A DNA stretch of 64,000 nucleotides, taken from Candidula unifasciata (lineage: Eukaryota > Mollusca > Gastropoda > Stylommatophora > Geomitridae). Under the pieces are notes generated by a model that saw only the letters and a list, made by a program, of their open reading frames with translations, was not told the DNA's origin and made no database searches. The stretch lies in NCBI GenBank assembly GCA_905116865.2, contig CAJHNH020006013.1:62001-126000 (forward strand), given 5' to 3'. A program made the translations under genes and the position numbers. Shown here one piece after another: positions 53,272-63,952 of this stretch. How positions within the stretch are numbered: the first letter of the stretch is position 1; each line of letters begins with the position of its first letter.

Positions 53272-53560
53272 TAAATAAACAGAGAGGGGAACCATTTTAA
53301 GCCGTTAAATATTATGAATTAATCAAGTAACAGAAAGTATTGTGAACGGCACTCATAGAAAGAAGTAGAAAGATAGAAGAACACACTAGACAACATAAAA
53401 ATCGAAAGCTATATAGTTACCGTGCCGGGAATTGAACCTGTCACCTCCAGACGGCGTCTGCGCCTCGCCATGAATACAAGTGCACTAAGATACATGGTCA
53501 ACTCGGCACCCCCAAAAAAAGGTGTCTCATTGGCCATGTCTATCGTACAGCTTGAAATCC
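53272..53560 (-). mobile_element. SINE-like repeat S6, first of a direct pair
   Basis: Contains, on the minus strand, B-box-like AGGTTCAATTCCCGGC and CAGTGTGTTCTTCTATC-like text, as at 45.4-45.6 kb. The left ~250 bp is repeated at 53,768-54,018. Confidence 0.75.
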
Positions 53561-53767
53561 ACGACTATGGAATACGGACAGAATTCATTTCAACCCATTG
53601 AAATGGCACCATAGGTTACAGAAATTTATATTAACGAGGCAAATGTCAAATAACAATCACAGCAACAATTTACGTACACAGTAGACCTTATTGCCCTGTC
53701 TAGAATACACAAACATTTAAGAAAGGTATTTGATTGGTAGGTTCCGGTGTGTATACGTCATTCCTAT

Positions 53768-54020
53768 AAATAAACAGAGAGGGGAACCATTTTAAGCCGT
53801 TAAATATTATGAATTAATCAAGTAACAGAAAGTATTGTGAACGGCACTCATAGAAAGAAGTAGAAAGATAGAAGAACACACTAGACAACATAAAAATCGA
53901 AAGCTATAGTTACCGTGCCGGGAATTGAACCTGTCACCTCCAGACGGCGTCTGCGCCTCGCCATGAATACAAGTGCACTAAGATACATGGTCAACTCGGC
54001 ACCCCCAAAAAAAGGTGTCG
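53768..54020 (-). mobile_element. SINE-like repeat S6, second of the direct pair
   Basis: It is identical to 53,272-53,527 apart from a 2-bp TA difference in AGCTATATAG versus AGCTATAG. The two are separated by about 240 bp. Confidence 0.9.
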
Positions 54021-54109
54021 TTAAATAACCAGTTAAGGACTTGGTGGACTAAACAACACATCGGTACTTTGGAACTCTCCGTAGCTACGTAATATTTGAA
54101 ATTTACTTT

Positions 54110-54350
54110 GCTCTCTAAAGGCCTGTCGGCTCTGTGGCTAAGTCGATGCGAACGCTTCGTAATGCCAGAATGCCGGCTTCGATCCCAGCTGCAGGCCATG
54201 CGCCTTGCAGTGGTTTCGACAGTGTTATCAAGAAAGCCGACCGTTCAGTAAGCAATGGCAAACTACTGGACGTCAATTTGCCTAGAAAAACCACATAAAA
54301 GCCAGAGGCTGTTGGGGTTGGTTCTGCAACGTCCTGTAAAGGATACGCAA
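54110..54350 (+). mobile_element. tRNA-derived SINE (family S7)
   Basis: A-box-like TCTGTGGCTAAGTCGATG, B box GGCTTCGATCCCAGC, then GTGGTTTCGACAGTGTTATC, AGCAATGGCAAACTA and GTAAAGGATACGCAACTAAC. The copy at 63.59-63.83 kb is colinear. Confidence 0.85.
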
Positions 54351-55148
54351 CTAACTTCTAAAGGCCTTCATCTCCCGGATAGCCTCGTTCGATTCAGGGG
54401 CGCAACTAATAAGGACATCCCTTACGATCATCCCTGCAGCTATGGAGTTCGTGCTTTATTCGACGTTTCTGGTCAGACATCATGCTAATCCCATAACACT
54501 GCGTGTCGCCGTGTCAGCTGCTTGCTATTAACTGATCAGTTCCCCTCATCTCTGTCCGTCAACGGCAAGGGACTTCAGGTTTGCATCCCAGCAAGTAGCT
54601 CGCCATATTATTGAGAGCTATCGAACCGTGTGGAATCAAACCCGATATCGACCCTCTCAATTTTAAACCTTTAAACTTTAAACCAAAAATACTTTTCAAA
54701 ATAATAAACAATACATTCAATCGTGATACGCCTGATAACTAAGCCATGGATCGCTAATGACAAGCAAACATACTAGCCACATTGCAGGCATGGTTGGCCA
54801 CAAAGAATCTGTGAATGCAAAGCTCGGTGATAAAACAATGCTGAAAAATCAATGTGCTGATTAGAAGTTGTGCTCAGGAAAGAGAAAAAAAACGATGCAC
54901 ACAACAACGACAACAGCAACAGAAACAACAACAACGAAGAATAGAACTTGCCTTCAATGGTATATACTTCAATGAAGCATGCAAGATGGAAATAGATGGC
55001 ATTCATTAGAGCATTTTAATGTGTTAAAAAGTTCATACAATTATAAGCTTACTGAGAAAGCAAAGCAAACGGTGGAACATTTCTACTAAGCTATACACAT
55101 GAGACATCAATAATAGGTGCCATGTAGGGGTATGTGGATTCTGCAGAA
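54351..55148. other. No recognised element
   Basis: No exon or family repeat was identified. ACAACAACGACAACAGCAAC lies near 54,905. Confidence 0.5.
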
Positions 55149-55551
55149 GTCAACCCCTTGAGTCCCAAGCATGTTTCAACTGTATCTCATATTTGTAACA
55201 TATAAGTTGTTACTTTAACGAAATTGTGATAAACTAATAACACTGTGAAACAGAAGAGTGTAACACTAACTGAGTTCTTCTGTGTTTGCCCATATTAGGG
55301 CAGTTAGAACGTTGTGTTGTAGTTTACAGCTAAGCGACCATATCTGTGCCTATCGGTCCCCATAATCTGATTTCAGCAAACTGATGTCGCAGCAACAAGT
55401 CGCCTTTTTTCGACATGGTTGTAAAGGGGCAGCGGGTTTATACCCCCCCCCCCTTTTTCCAAAAAGGGCCCCGGACACCAAAAAAAAAGGGGGGGGGGGG
55501 AATAAGTGAAGTGGGTTAATTATTAAAATGGATCAGATTCAAGGGGTTAAC
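55149..55551. mobile_element. TTAA-type MITE (piggyBac-like), degenerate
   Basis: Ends GTCAACCCCTTGAGTCCCA and the complement of GATTCAAGGGGTTAAC form inverted repeats related to the perfect TIR at 8.34 kb. One flank is TTAA and the other TCAA. C and G runs lie inside at 55,443-55,500. Confidence 0.7.
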
Positions 55552-55705
55552 GAAAGTATATCATGAACGTATAAACTAACATACCCCTAGTAACCTGCTT
55601 GGTTATTACCCAAAAAAAAGGGGGTGGGGATAAGTGAAGTGGGTTAATTATTAAAATGGATAAGATTAAAGGGGTTAACGAAAGTATATCATGAACGTAT
55701 AAACC
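55478..55705. repeat. Direct repeat of about 95 bp
   Basis: ATAAGTGAAGTGGGTTAATT through GAAAGTATATCATGAACGTA occurs twice, offset about 127 bp, with a few substitutions and G-run length differences. The second copy carries a second MITE right end. Confidence 0.9.
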
Positions 55706-55843
55706 TGCTTGGTACTAAAGACATTAATAAATACGCCATACGCCTAAAGACAAGGAAAATGGTCCTCACTGTAAAAATAGAGGACTATTTTTCACGCCTT
55801 TAGGCGTGTGTTGTATTTATTAATTTCTTTAGTACCAAGCAGC
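55706..55843. mobile_element. Fold-back MITE with TIRs of about 45 bp
   Basis: CTGCTTGGTACTAAAGACAT...ACGCCTAAAG and its reverse complement bound a 138-bp element, leaving an internal region of under 50 bp. The transcript would form a near-perfect hairpin. Confidence 0.88.
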
Positions 55844-55849
55844 TTGCTA

Positions 55850-56365
55850 TAAGTATGTTAGGCCTCCAAGAATTCCCTTTTCTTGTTCATGGATGCAATT
55901 TTCCTTTAATAAAACCTTAAAGAGTTTTATATTATATAATTTATGCGATTTTGCATGCACATTCACTGTTATTTCCTTTACTGAAAATTAAACAACAATG
56001 CATTTACGTCCATACATTTAAAAGGCGTAAACATGTTACAGTTTTTTAAGGTAGCGGGTGTTATTTAAAATAGAAGGGGCCTCAGCACTGTTTACAGCTA
56101 AGGGCCTCATCCGGTCTAAATCTGGCCCAGGCCTTATCGTAAGCAGAAGACGCTGTGTACATTGGAGTCAGTTGAAACCAACTCACGTGCATATTTCAAA
56201 ACTGCCACAGAAATAAACTTTGTGTGTGAGAAATGGGTATGTTTGATAGTGTGTGCGTGTGCGCTGTGTGAGAGAAGAGGTGACTTATGTGTGGGAGAAT
56301 GTGGGCGTGTGCGCGTTGTATGAGAGATAATACGTGTGAGAACGTGTCTGTGTATGTGACTTAGA
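55850..56365. other. No recognised gene; repeat fragment and GT tract
   Basis: The GGGGCCTCAG block recurs near 56,075-56,130. GTGTGTG-type sequence spans 56,220-56,355. Confidence 0.5.
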
Positions 56366-56369
56366 TATA

Positions 56370-56668
56370 TCTTCTTCTTCTTCTTCGCGTTCACCAGCTG
56401 TACACTCTGGCGGAAAGTTCTGGTTGTTCGTCCACACCTGGACTGCAGTCCTGCTCCAGAACCTGGGTGTTGCGTGTGCATCAGGTTTACAGATCTGATT
56501 CACTTGAATGCAGGCTGTTGGTTCCTTGCCTCTCAGGCAGATGCACTCCGACTTCAAAGGAAGCTACCAATTAGTCGACTCTTACGACATGCTTTTTGGT
56601 AGGCAGTGGGTCTATTCTTGTTTTCCCCCCACAATGGGGCCCCGGATCCCACACAGGAAACTTAGATA
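56370..56668 (-). mobile_element. LINE family A 3' end (best copy)
   Basis: It runs from TTCTTCTTCTTC and GCGTTCACCAGCTGTACACT to GGCAGTGGGTCTATTCTTG and CCCACACAGGAAAC. On the minus strand 60 or more codons are open (SECICLRGKEPTACIQVNQI...), ending in GAGAACGCGAAGAAGAAG. The (GAA)n is therefore the element's own 3' end. Confidence 0.75.
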
Positions 56669-57065
56669 TATGACTACTTGGTCAGAGAGAAAGAGGGAGC
56701 AGAGAGTGGAGTAAAAGAGAGAGACAGAGTTAATATACTCAGGAAACAATGGGAAAACATGCAAGATATAAATAAATCGAGATTAGGAACTATGTAACAT
56801 GTTTTTAGAAGCAAATCTGCAACAACAATAACAACAACAACAAAAACCATGCGTTAGTCGGAACACGAAAAACCCAATACAAATGATAGTAATCGGAAAA
56901 TGTACAACATAACCATGCAAAATAACAAATCAGCAAGCTCCTAAACAAACATAACGGTTGTTTATTGCCCGGGAATAAAGCGGATAAAACTAAAAACTAG
57001 CACATAAAATATGATTATGGTGACTGAGAAAATATGTCATCACATCAATTGTTGAGTAGTAGCTT
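56669..57065. other. No recognised element
   Basis: AT-rich, with an ACAACAACAAC tract near 56,825. Confidence 0.5.
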
Positions 57066-57965
57066 ATGATAATTGGTTAGTTTGTTAGGTTGAGTGGTTA
57101 GTTGGTTAGGTTTAGTGGTTAGTTGGTTAGGTTGAGTGGTTAGTTGGTTAGGTTGAGTGGTTAGTTGGTTAGGTTGAGTGGTTAGTTTGTTAGGTTGAGG
57201 GGTTGGTTTGTTAGGCTGAGTGGTTGGTTTGTTAGGTTTAGTGGTTAGTTGGTTAGGTTGAGTGGTTAGTTTGTTAGGTTGAGTGGTTAGTTGGTTAGGT
57301 TGAGTGGTTGGTTTGTTAGGTTGAGTGGTTAGTTTGTTAGGTTGAGTGGTTAGTTGGTTAGGTTGAGTGGTTAGTTTGTTAGGTTGAGTGGTTAGTTTGT
57401 TAGGTTGAGTGGTTAGTTTGTTAGGTTTAGTGGTTAGTTGGTTAGGTTGAGTGGTTAGTTTGTTAGGTTGAGTGGTTAGTTGGTTAGGTTGAGTGGTTAG
57501 TTGGTTAGGTTGAGTGGTTAGTTGGTTAGGTTGAGTGGTTAGTTTGTTAGGTTGAGTGGTTAGTTGGTTAGGTTTAGTGGTTGGTTTGTTAGGTTCAGCG
57601 GTTGGTTTGTTAGGCTGAGGGTATGGTTTGTTAGGCTGAGGGTTTGGTTTGTTAGGCTGAGGGTTTGGTTTGTTAGGCTGAGGGTTTGGTTTGTTAGGCT
57701 GAGGGTTTGGTTTGTTAGGCTGAGGGGTTGATCTGATAGGATGAGGGGTTGGTTTGTTAGGTTGAGGGGTTGGTTTGATAAGTTGAGGGGTTGGTTTGTT
57801 AGGATGAGGGGTTGGTTTGTTAGGATGAGGGGTTGGTTTGTTAGTTTGAGGGGTTGGTTTGATAAGTTGAGGGGTTGGTTTGTTAGGTTGAGGGGTTGGT
57901 TTGTTAGGTTGTGGGGTTGGTTTGATAGGATGAGGGGTTGGTTTGTTTGGTTGAGGACTGCTAGG
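57066..57965. repeat. 21-bp minisatellite, about 42 copies
   Basis: GAGTGGTTAGTTGGTTAGGTT variants switch by zone: GAGTGGTTAG units to about 57,590, then GAGGGTTTGG, then GAGGGGTTGG units. Long open frames (TNQPLNL) follow from the period. Confidence 0.98.
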
Positions 57966-59030
57966 TGAAGTATCTGGTTTATTAATTTTAACTGGGGTGC
58001 GCGTGGTAATGAGCAGGCTAACACACTGGCTGCTGCCGCTTCTCTGATCGGTGAGCTACTTCATGAGAAAGCAGACGAGGTGAATGGTTCTCAGGGATCA
58101 AGTGAACAGTCCAACAGAACAGAGTCGATATCTTGAAAGTATGTTTTTCGCTTTCTGAGCCATTATTAAACCTATTCAACACGGCTGATACTGGATATAA
58201 ACAGGCGAACATCAGTTATTCCTTTCAAACACTAGAACTATAGTTCGTTTCAGAAGTTGTGTGCAACTTTAAAAATATGCAAATCAGTAACCGTTAGATG
58301 TAAGTTCTTGATATTTGGCAAGAAATATGTTAATAATCATGTCATGTCATTGATACAAATTTTTTAATGTACACAAACATCTAGTTTTCATTTGGTCTTA
58401 TTTGTGGTATATGAAAATATAGACAATATTTCAGTACAAACAATCACCATGCTTACAGTTAAACGAGTAATGGGAACTTTTTAAAATATCAGATTGCAAA
58501 CATTCCATGAGCGTGTAACTCTCGGGTGATCCTCTCCAGCATTAGCCTTCAGCCGGTCAGTTACGTGAACATATTTCTTTATTTTTATTATATAGAGGAC
58601 AGGCTATCAAAATAATTTCTACATGACTGCTCATGTGAATTGGTTCCTAAACCATCTCAACGTGTGTGTCAATTACTGTATATTCTATCTAAGGGGTACA
58701 ACAATTATTAGTCAAACAAAGATTAAAGAATTCGCCCGCTTAGAAAAAACAGCAGCATTGGTACAACTGTAAATTATAAAATCATATTGACTTGTGACAT
58801 CGAAGGTCACATGCTAAATTCCCATTAATCCGTTAGGAGTTTTCGAGATACTGGTTAAAATGTGAGGGCATAACTTTTAAAATGAACTACAGAATAAATT
58901 TATATGGCGCAGCTCATTTAGGCTTACCGTACGTACCCTAAGTCTCAAAACCTAATAGTGTTTACAAGTAATTATACGGAGCGGGGCAATAGGTTTTGGA
59001 GAAATTTAATGTACACAGTGATTCCTCTAT
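57966..59030. other. No recognised element
   Basis: About 1 kb of AT-rich sequence with no exon, SINE or LINE similarity that I could see. Confidence 0.5.
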
Positions 59031-59200
59031 TCCCTCTTGTTTTGTGATGAATTCAGTATCATGATTGGATTGTAGTCTGGCACCTTTAGCCTCTTTCATT
59101 CGCATTTGTCATATCACATAGTTTCTCTGGGATGTTCTAGTTGTTTCCTATTTCAGTCTCCAGTTTGTGAGAAAAATTCTTTGTTCACTTATCCTCTAAC
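59030..59200 (-). mobile_element. LINE relic (family G), weak
   Basis: ATGATTGGATTGTAGTCTGG and CACCTTTAGCCTCTTTCATT parallel 39.55 and 51.3 kb. Confidence 0.4.
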
Positions 59201-59284
59201 CGTTTTTCTTTAAAATCAATTAATAGTTGGTAGTAGTGTTCATCCAGATATTTCTCAGCCTTCTTCATCTTTCTTTAGTTTACA

Positions 59285-59542
59285 AATAAAATGACCCTTT
59301 CCCCCACATCTTCAGGCGTATTTAGCATACAGGGCTAGATCTATATTTTATAGATCAATCAGCACTAGGTGGGTGATGTAGTCAGCATCCTGCCGGCCGC
59401 CTCTACTTCCCAGGACTGCACCTATTACCCACTCAAGTGCCAAGATCATTTAAAAAACAAAGGTCCAGCTCCGTCAGGACCCGAACCCACGACCTTTCAA
59501 TCTGCAGATGAGCGTCTAGCCGCTAGACCATGGCAACTTCAT
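59285..59542 (-). mobile_element. tRNA-derived SINE (family S1), well preserved
   Basis: The minus strand has A box TGGTCTAGCGGCTAGACG and B box GTGGGTTCGGGTCC, body with GCAGTCCTGGGAAGTAGAGG and tail ending with ACGCCTGAAGATGTGGGG. It defines the family 5' and 3' ends. Confidence 0.9.
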
Positions 59543-59629
59543 TTCGTGAATTTATCCCATTTAATATTTATCCTGACCAACATATAATGTGTTCTTGCAG
59601 TTTTAGCATTTGAGCATTTGATATTTTTA

Positions 59630-59855
59630 TTAATTGTGTGTATTGTTGCGCATGTAAAAAAAATTCCTTGGCAGTTGGAAATCGAAAAGACCGCAAAATT
59701 TGGAGTTACAAATCTACCCAAAGTATTTCAGGATCCTCACCAGTGCTACGGAGTTCGTGCACTGCACTGAGATTCTTCGGACTCAGGTTTGAGTCAGAAG
59801 TAGAACGGAGCATTTATGTGCTACAAGCTGTACCCGGCCACGCGTTGCTGTGGCC
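59630..59855 (+). mobile_element. SINE S5, 5'-truncated
   Basis: GTGTGTATTGTTGCGCATGT, GGCAGTTGGAAATCGAAAAG and CTACCCAAAGTATTTCAGGA match the body of S5. The tRNA head is absent. Confidence 0.8.
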
Positions 59856-59882
59856 CAGAATGGTGAAATGGAGAGGGACAAA

Positions 59883-60420
59883 ATAGCTCTCAGCTAACAG
59901 TGTCTGTCATATACCCCTCCTCCCCTAGACACAGTCCTATCTCCCTCTCTGGAGGATTGAAAAATCATCACCTTGCGAAATTATCAAAATAGAAATAGCT
60001 AAGAAATGAGAACTTTAAAATAATATTTTTAGCTCTCTTAGCTAACTGTGTCTGACATAACCTCCCCCCCCCCCCCCCCCCCCCCCACTTCCACCAATCG
60101 TATCTCCCTCTCCGTCATCACCTGGCGAAATTATAAGAATAGAAATAGTTAAGAAATGAGAACAATAAAATAATATTTTAAGCTCTCTCAGCTGACTGTG
60201 TCTGGCATAACCACCCCCCCCCCCCCCCCCCACTCCCCCAATCATATCTCCCTCTCCGAAGAATTGAAAAATCATCATCTGGCGAAGTCATATATCTTCC
60301 TCTCCGAAGGATTGAAAAATCATCCATGGCGAAATTATTAAAATAGAAATAGTTAAGAAATGGTGATTTTAAAATAATATTTTAAGCTCTCTTAGCTAAC
60401 TGTGTCTGGAATAACCGTGG
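59883..60420. repeat. About 150-bp tandem repeat, 3.3 copies, each with a C run
   Basis: Units start AGCTCTC(T/A)(T/C)AGCT and contain AACTGTGTCTG, a C run (5 to 26 nt), TATCTCCCTCTC, AAAAATCATCA and AGAAATAGTTAAGAAATG. The third unit has an internal duplication. Confidence 0.92.
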
Positions 60421-60560
60421 CAACCACCCTTTTAAGGGAAAAATAACAATTATCACCCAGCGAGGAATCGAACACCGGTCACCCGCGTGAAAGATGTCAT
60501 ACTTACAACTATACTACCGACGACTGGAGAGTTTAGGTCAGATATCGCAGCCTAGCTGTA
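60420..60560 (-). mobile_element. tRNA-Asp-like SINE (family S8)
   Basis: The minus strand reads GTCGGTAGTATAGTTGTAAG, TTTCACGCGGGTGACC and GGTGTTCGATTCCTCG. This closely follows a metazoan tRNA-Asp but with TTC at the anticodon position. The acceptor stem is not paired, so it is a SINE head rather than a gene. Confidence 0.8.
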
Positions 60561-60845
60561 AACCACAACACAACGTGCCAACGGCCCTCTCGGGGGCGAA
60601 CGAAGATTACCCGTGACATGACCATTGAGCATCACGTCGCCGCTGTCGCAGGCTAGTTGTAAACCCCAAAATCGAAAAAGGCGTAGATATCGCAGCCTAG
60701 CCATAAATCCCAACACAAAGTGCCAGCCGCCCAGATAAGGGCTAAAAAAAATGTATATCACCTCGCGAGGAATCAAACGCGGGTCATCTGCATGATAGGC
60801 AGGATAGCTACCAACTACGCTACCAAACACTCAAGCAAATAGAGG
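60545..60845 (-). mobile_element. tRNA-derived SINE (family S8), second copy with duplicated tail
   Basis: Head TGGTAGCGTAGTTGGTAGC and GGGTTTGATTCCTCGCGAGG. The tail block CAGCCTAGC(T/C)(G/A)TAAA occurs at 60,549 and again near 60,695. Confidence 0.8.
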
Positions 60846-62260
60846 AAATGAAATTATATAATAATGCAAAGTTCAATAAGAGCTCAGCAGTCAAATACGG
60901 CCAATAATCTTTGATTTCATTATTTTTTTTTTTTCCTAAGGTGGTCACAGAGTCTCTGGGAAGCACAGGCGTATTTTTATGACTCTATGGAGCCATGACT
61001 ATGAAATGCTGGTTTTAAAAAAAACTAATATTTAAATAGGTAACGACTGGGCCGTGCATTCGCTCGCCGGCAGACAACTTCGTCGTCAGTAAGGACAGTA
61101 TTTGTCTGTCTCCTCTGATGGCATCAACACTGTAGGAGTCATTTTCATGAGTCCTTTTCAGGGCTCTTGATAGCGTGCAATGCAAATAGTCATTTTATAT
61201 AGCGCATATAACATAGTCACAATTATAGCCTAAAGCACCTCTTCGAGGATGCTGGCTGAACGTGAACATCCCCCCCCCCCTCCCAGCAAAGCATTGGACT
61301 GGAATATGTGGCAGTGTAAATATCACAGCGACCGTCTTTATTTCTGGTAAAACTTCCTCCTTCCCACTTTAGACGAGATTGACCTAAGAACCTAGGTCAT
61401 GTTTTTTTTTAAAAATGGCTGTCTCGCTGGGAATTCAAAAAAATAAACAAAGGGGGTAGGTGAGCGTGCCAGACAACGTGTTACGACGACCCAATGAGGT
61501 AGAAATGTTGTAACTGATAAAACATGCTTGGGTGTAGACGACAGCGTCTGATAACTCTTCTCAAATCCCCGGCTTTTCTAATCTATTTGATTCTTTCTGA
61601 GACGTCAGCAGAAGATAACCGATAACAATTTGGACAAGGATTCTACATTTACCCCAATTATTTCAGAAAACTCCTCAATTGTAGACAGTGTTTCGAAATT
61701 TAGTATAACCAATTTTTAAATAGAGCTTAGACGGCTGCCATAATTTATGTTACTAAGGAGTAGGGGTATCTATGCGGCTTTGGAGTTAAGCCTTTGCCTC
61801 GTGCTTTGAAGGTCGCGAGCTTGTTTCACGAACATGTCGTTCGCTTAAAATTGCATTTTTAGGGATATGCTCGGGATCGTCACTCGAGCCAAGGAATTCG
61901 TGCCTAGTGAGACGTTCACGGCAGGCAGCTAGCGGTTTGGCGGAGAGAGGCCGAACCACAAAGGATACATGCCTTGCAATGGAAGCGATGCTCTCGACTT
62001 TAAACCGGAAACTGAGACAATGTTCTTCATTTCATCTAAAATGTTACAAAGTGAAACTGAATTCACGGCTGCTCTATCTGCCAGAAAGTAGGACTGCCAG
62101 AAAGGACAGCCAGAATGGAGGTAAAGAATTTGACAAAAATCAAATTAACATGTTCGCCTGAAATGTGATAAGGATAAGGATAGTAAGTGGCGCCCAATAA
62201 TTTAAGTGCACTAATTATTTGGCTTTGTTGTAAAAGCAAGCAAACAACAATTTTTTTTGC
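60846..62260. other. No recognised element
   Basis: It includes a T run near 60,923 and a C run at 61,270. A faint tRNA-like head (GCGGCTTTGGAGTTAAGCC) lies near 61,773. No exon was identified. Confidence 0.5.
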
Positions 62261-62263
62261 TCT

Positions 62264-62315
62264 GGAGCAGCGTCTGCTGCTACTGCTGCTGCTACTGCTG
62301 CTGCTACTACTACAA
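62264..62315. repeat. CTG/CTA triplet repeat
   Basis: TGCTGCTACTGCTGCTGCTA-type sequence of about 45 bp. Confidence 0.9.
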
Positions 62316-62730
62316 ACACCACCACCGATATTGCTACAGCTCCTGCTATACTACGAATGCTACAAGCGGGATCACAACTTTATGAATACTTAATAACTTT
62401 CACTGCTGGACGTTGTTTCATAGTTTGTGTGTGTTATGCGAAGGTGTAATACAGTATCTCTATTGTCATGAATTTATCATGATCTCAAAACGTCATGGGC
62501 CTCCCAACAGAGTGTTAATCTGTGTTAACACCGTCTGGAATTAAAATATTCCCCATTCCCCCCCCCCCCCTTCTTTTCCCCCGGTTGTATCAACCCTGAA
62601 ACATTGACGAGACCGAATGAGTTGCGGAAAGCACTCATCGAAACTAAGGGCTCGTCCCTGGAGAATCTGTTTTATTTGTACAGTGGTTATTTTCTGCTCT
62701 GTGAATCAAGCAGACATAGGAGGATTGACT
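62316..62730. other. No recognised element; C run
   Basis: A C run lies at 62,560-62,570. Nothing else was recognised. Confidence 0.5.
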
Positions 62731-62734
62731 GAAT

Positions 62735-62825
62735 CCGCCGTGTTAAAGTAATTAGTGTGCTTGTTTGCCAAGAAAGGGGTTCGTGTTCGATTCCCGACGT
62801 TCTAAACATGTAAAGGGGCGCCGAC
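62735..62825 (+). mobile_element. tRNA-like SINE head
   Basis: CGTGTTAAAGTAATTAGTGT resembles an A box and GTGTTCGATTCCCGACG is a good B box. No matching body was found elsewhere in the window. Confidence 0.6.
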
Positions 62826-63174
62826 ACAAAGAAACCAGTTTGTCTGAGGTTGCTCGGCTCCCTCGCACAATTTACTAAGAAAGTATCAAGGACTGCTCAA
62901 GTGCTCAACAAATATAATTACAGTGCAGACTTAATCTGAAGGACTCACCGAAGACCCAAGAAATAGTTTTTCTTTTTAGAAATTCCTTTTAACCAGATAA
63001 GAGTTCCCGCAAGAAAATAGTCAGGGATAAACAAATCGATCTTCACAACAGAAATTCGCCACATCCGAGATAGCCTTTAGCTGTCTTTTCAGTAAATTTC
63101 TAAAAGGCGTTTGTGTGTTGCTGTTTTTGCTGTAGCTGCTGCTGCTGCTGCTACTGCTGTTGTTGTTGTTGTCG
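62826..63174. other. No recognised gene; CTG/TTG repeat
   Basis: CTGCTGCTGCTGCTACTGCT then TTGTTGTTG lies at about 63,133-63,172, next to the LINE B 3' end. Confidence 0.7.
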
Positions 63175-63560
63175 TTGGCACATTCCCATCTTTCCAAACG
63201 ATAGTGTTATATTGTGCGATGACGAATCTGGGAAGAACAGACTATGGCGATGGCGAGTGTGACTAGCAACACCCGCCCGCGTTAAGAAAAGCTGTCCCCA
63301 ATCAGATGACGGGATTCCAGGACCCATGTTCCATCACAAGTATTTACTGTGCTTGTTTTTGAGACGCTCAGCTCTCAACCTTTCTCCAGTTACTGTTTCC
63401 TTGATTCCTCCCCCTTCCTGATTTTGCCCCTAAAGAAACCGGTCCGTGACACTTTGCTCCCAAGAATCTATATCAATATCTGTATAATTCATGTCCCATT
63501 TGCACACATCTCTATATCGTAGCAGAGGCCGAACTCGACATTTTCTACGTATCTGTAATT
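63175..63560 (-). mobile_element. LINE family B 3' end, second copy
   Basis: The minus strand gives NGELQIRRKCRVRPLLRYRD and VCKWDMNYTDIDIDSWEQS, homologous to the 9.5-9.7 kb copy, followed by the same 3' UTR. The terminal hairpin is CGTTT-GGAA-AGATG here. Confidence 0.8.
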
Positions 63561-63569
63561 CACCATTTA

Positions 63570-63590
63570 TAAATATATATATATATATAT
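63570..63590. repeat. TA dinucleotide repeat
   Basis: About ten AT units, between LINE B and SINE S7. Confidence 0.95.
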
Positions 63591-63835
63591 AAGTCAGCGT
63601 TTGTGGCTTGGGCGTTGCGAACGCGCTTCGTAATGCCAGGGTGCCGGGTTCGATCCAAGCTACAGGCCTTGCGCCTGGTTTCGACAGTGGTATCGAGAAG
63701 CCCACTATCCAGAAAGCAATGGCAAACTATTGGGTGTAAGCCCGCCTAGACAAACCACAACAGCCAAAAAATGATGGAGTTGGTTCTGCAACCTACTGTA
63801 AAGGATACGCAACTAACTTTTAATGTATATTAAAT
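63590..63835 (+). mobile_element. tRNA-derived SINE (family S7)
   Basis: Head TTGTGGCTTGGGCGTTGCGA, B box GGGTTCGATCCAAGC, body GGTTTCGACAGTGGTATCGA and tail GTAAAGGATACGCAACTAAC, colinear with 54.11-54.35 kb. Confidence 0.85.
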
Positions 63836-63940
63836 ATGCTATTGTGTGAGCTCTAGTGCCAAATTATATAATAAGTACACTAGCCTCGGGAGCCAATAAA
63901 ATCTGATCTGCGGACAAGTTTGTGGCCTGTAAGCCATAGT

Positions 63941-63952
63941 CCCCCCCCCCCC
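63941..63952. repeat. Poly-C run
   Basis: A run of C next to CTCCTAGCCACTAGG at the right edge. Confidence 0.9.

Noticed and set aside
57066..57965. Possible repeat protein TNQPLNL...
   Set aside because: It is a 21-bp minisatellite; no conserved protein and no flanking coding sequence.
60440..60545. A tRNA-Asp gene on the minus strand
   Set aside because: It resembles tRNA-Asp, but the anticodon position reads TTC, the acceptor stem is unpaired, and a body plus tail shared with other loci follow.
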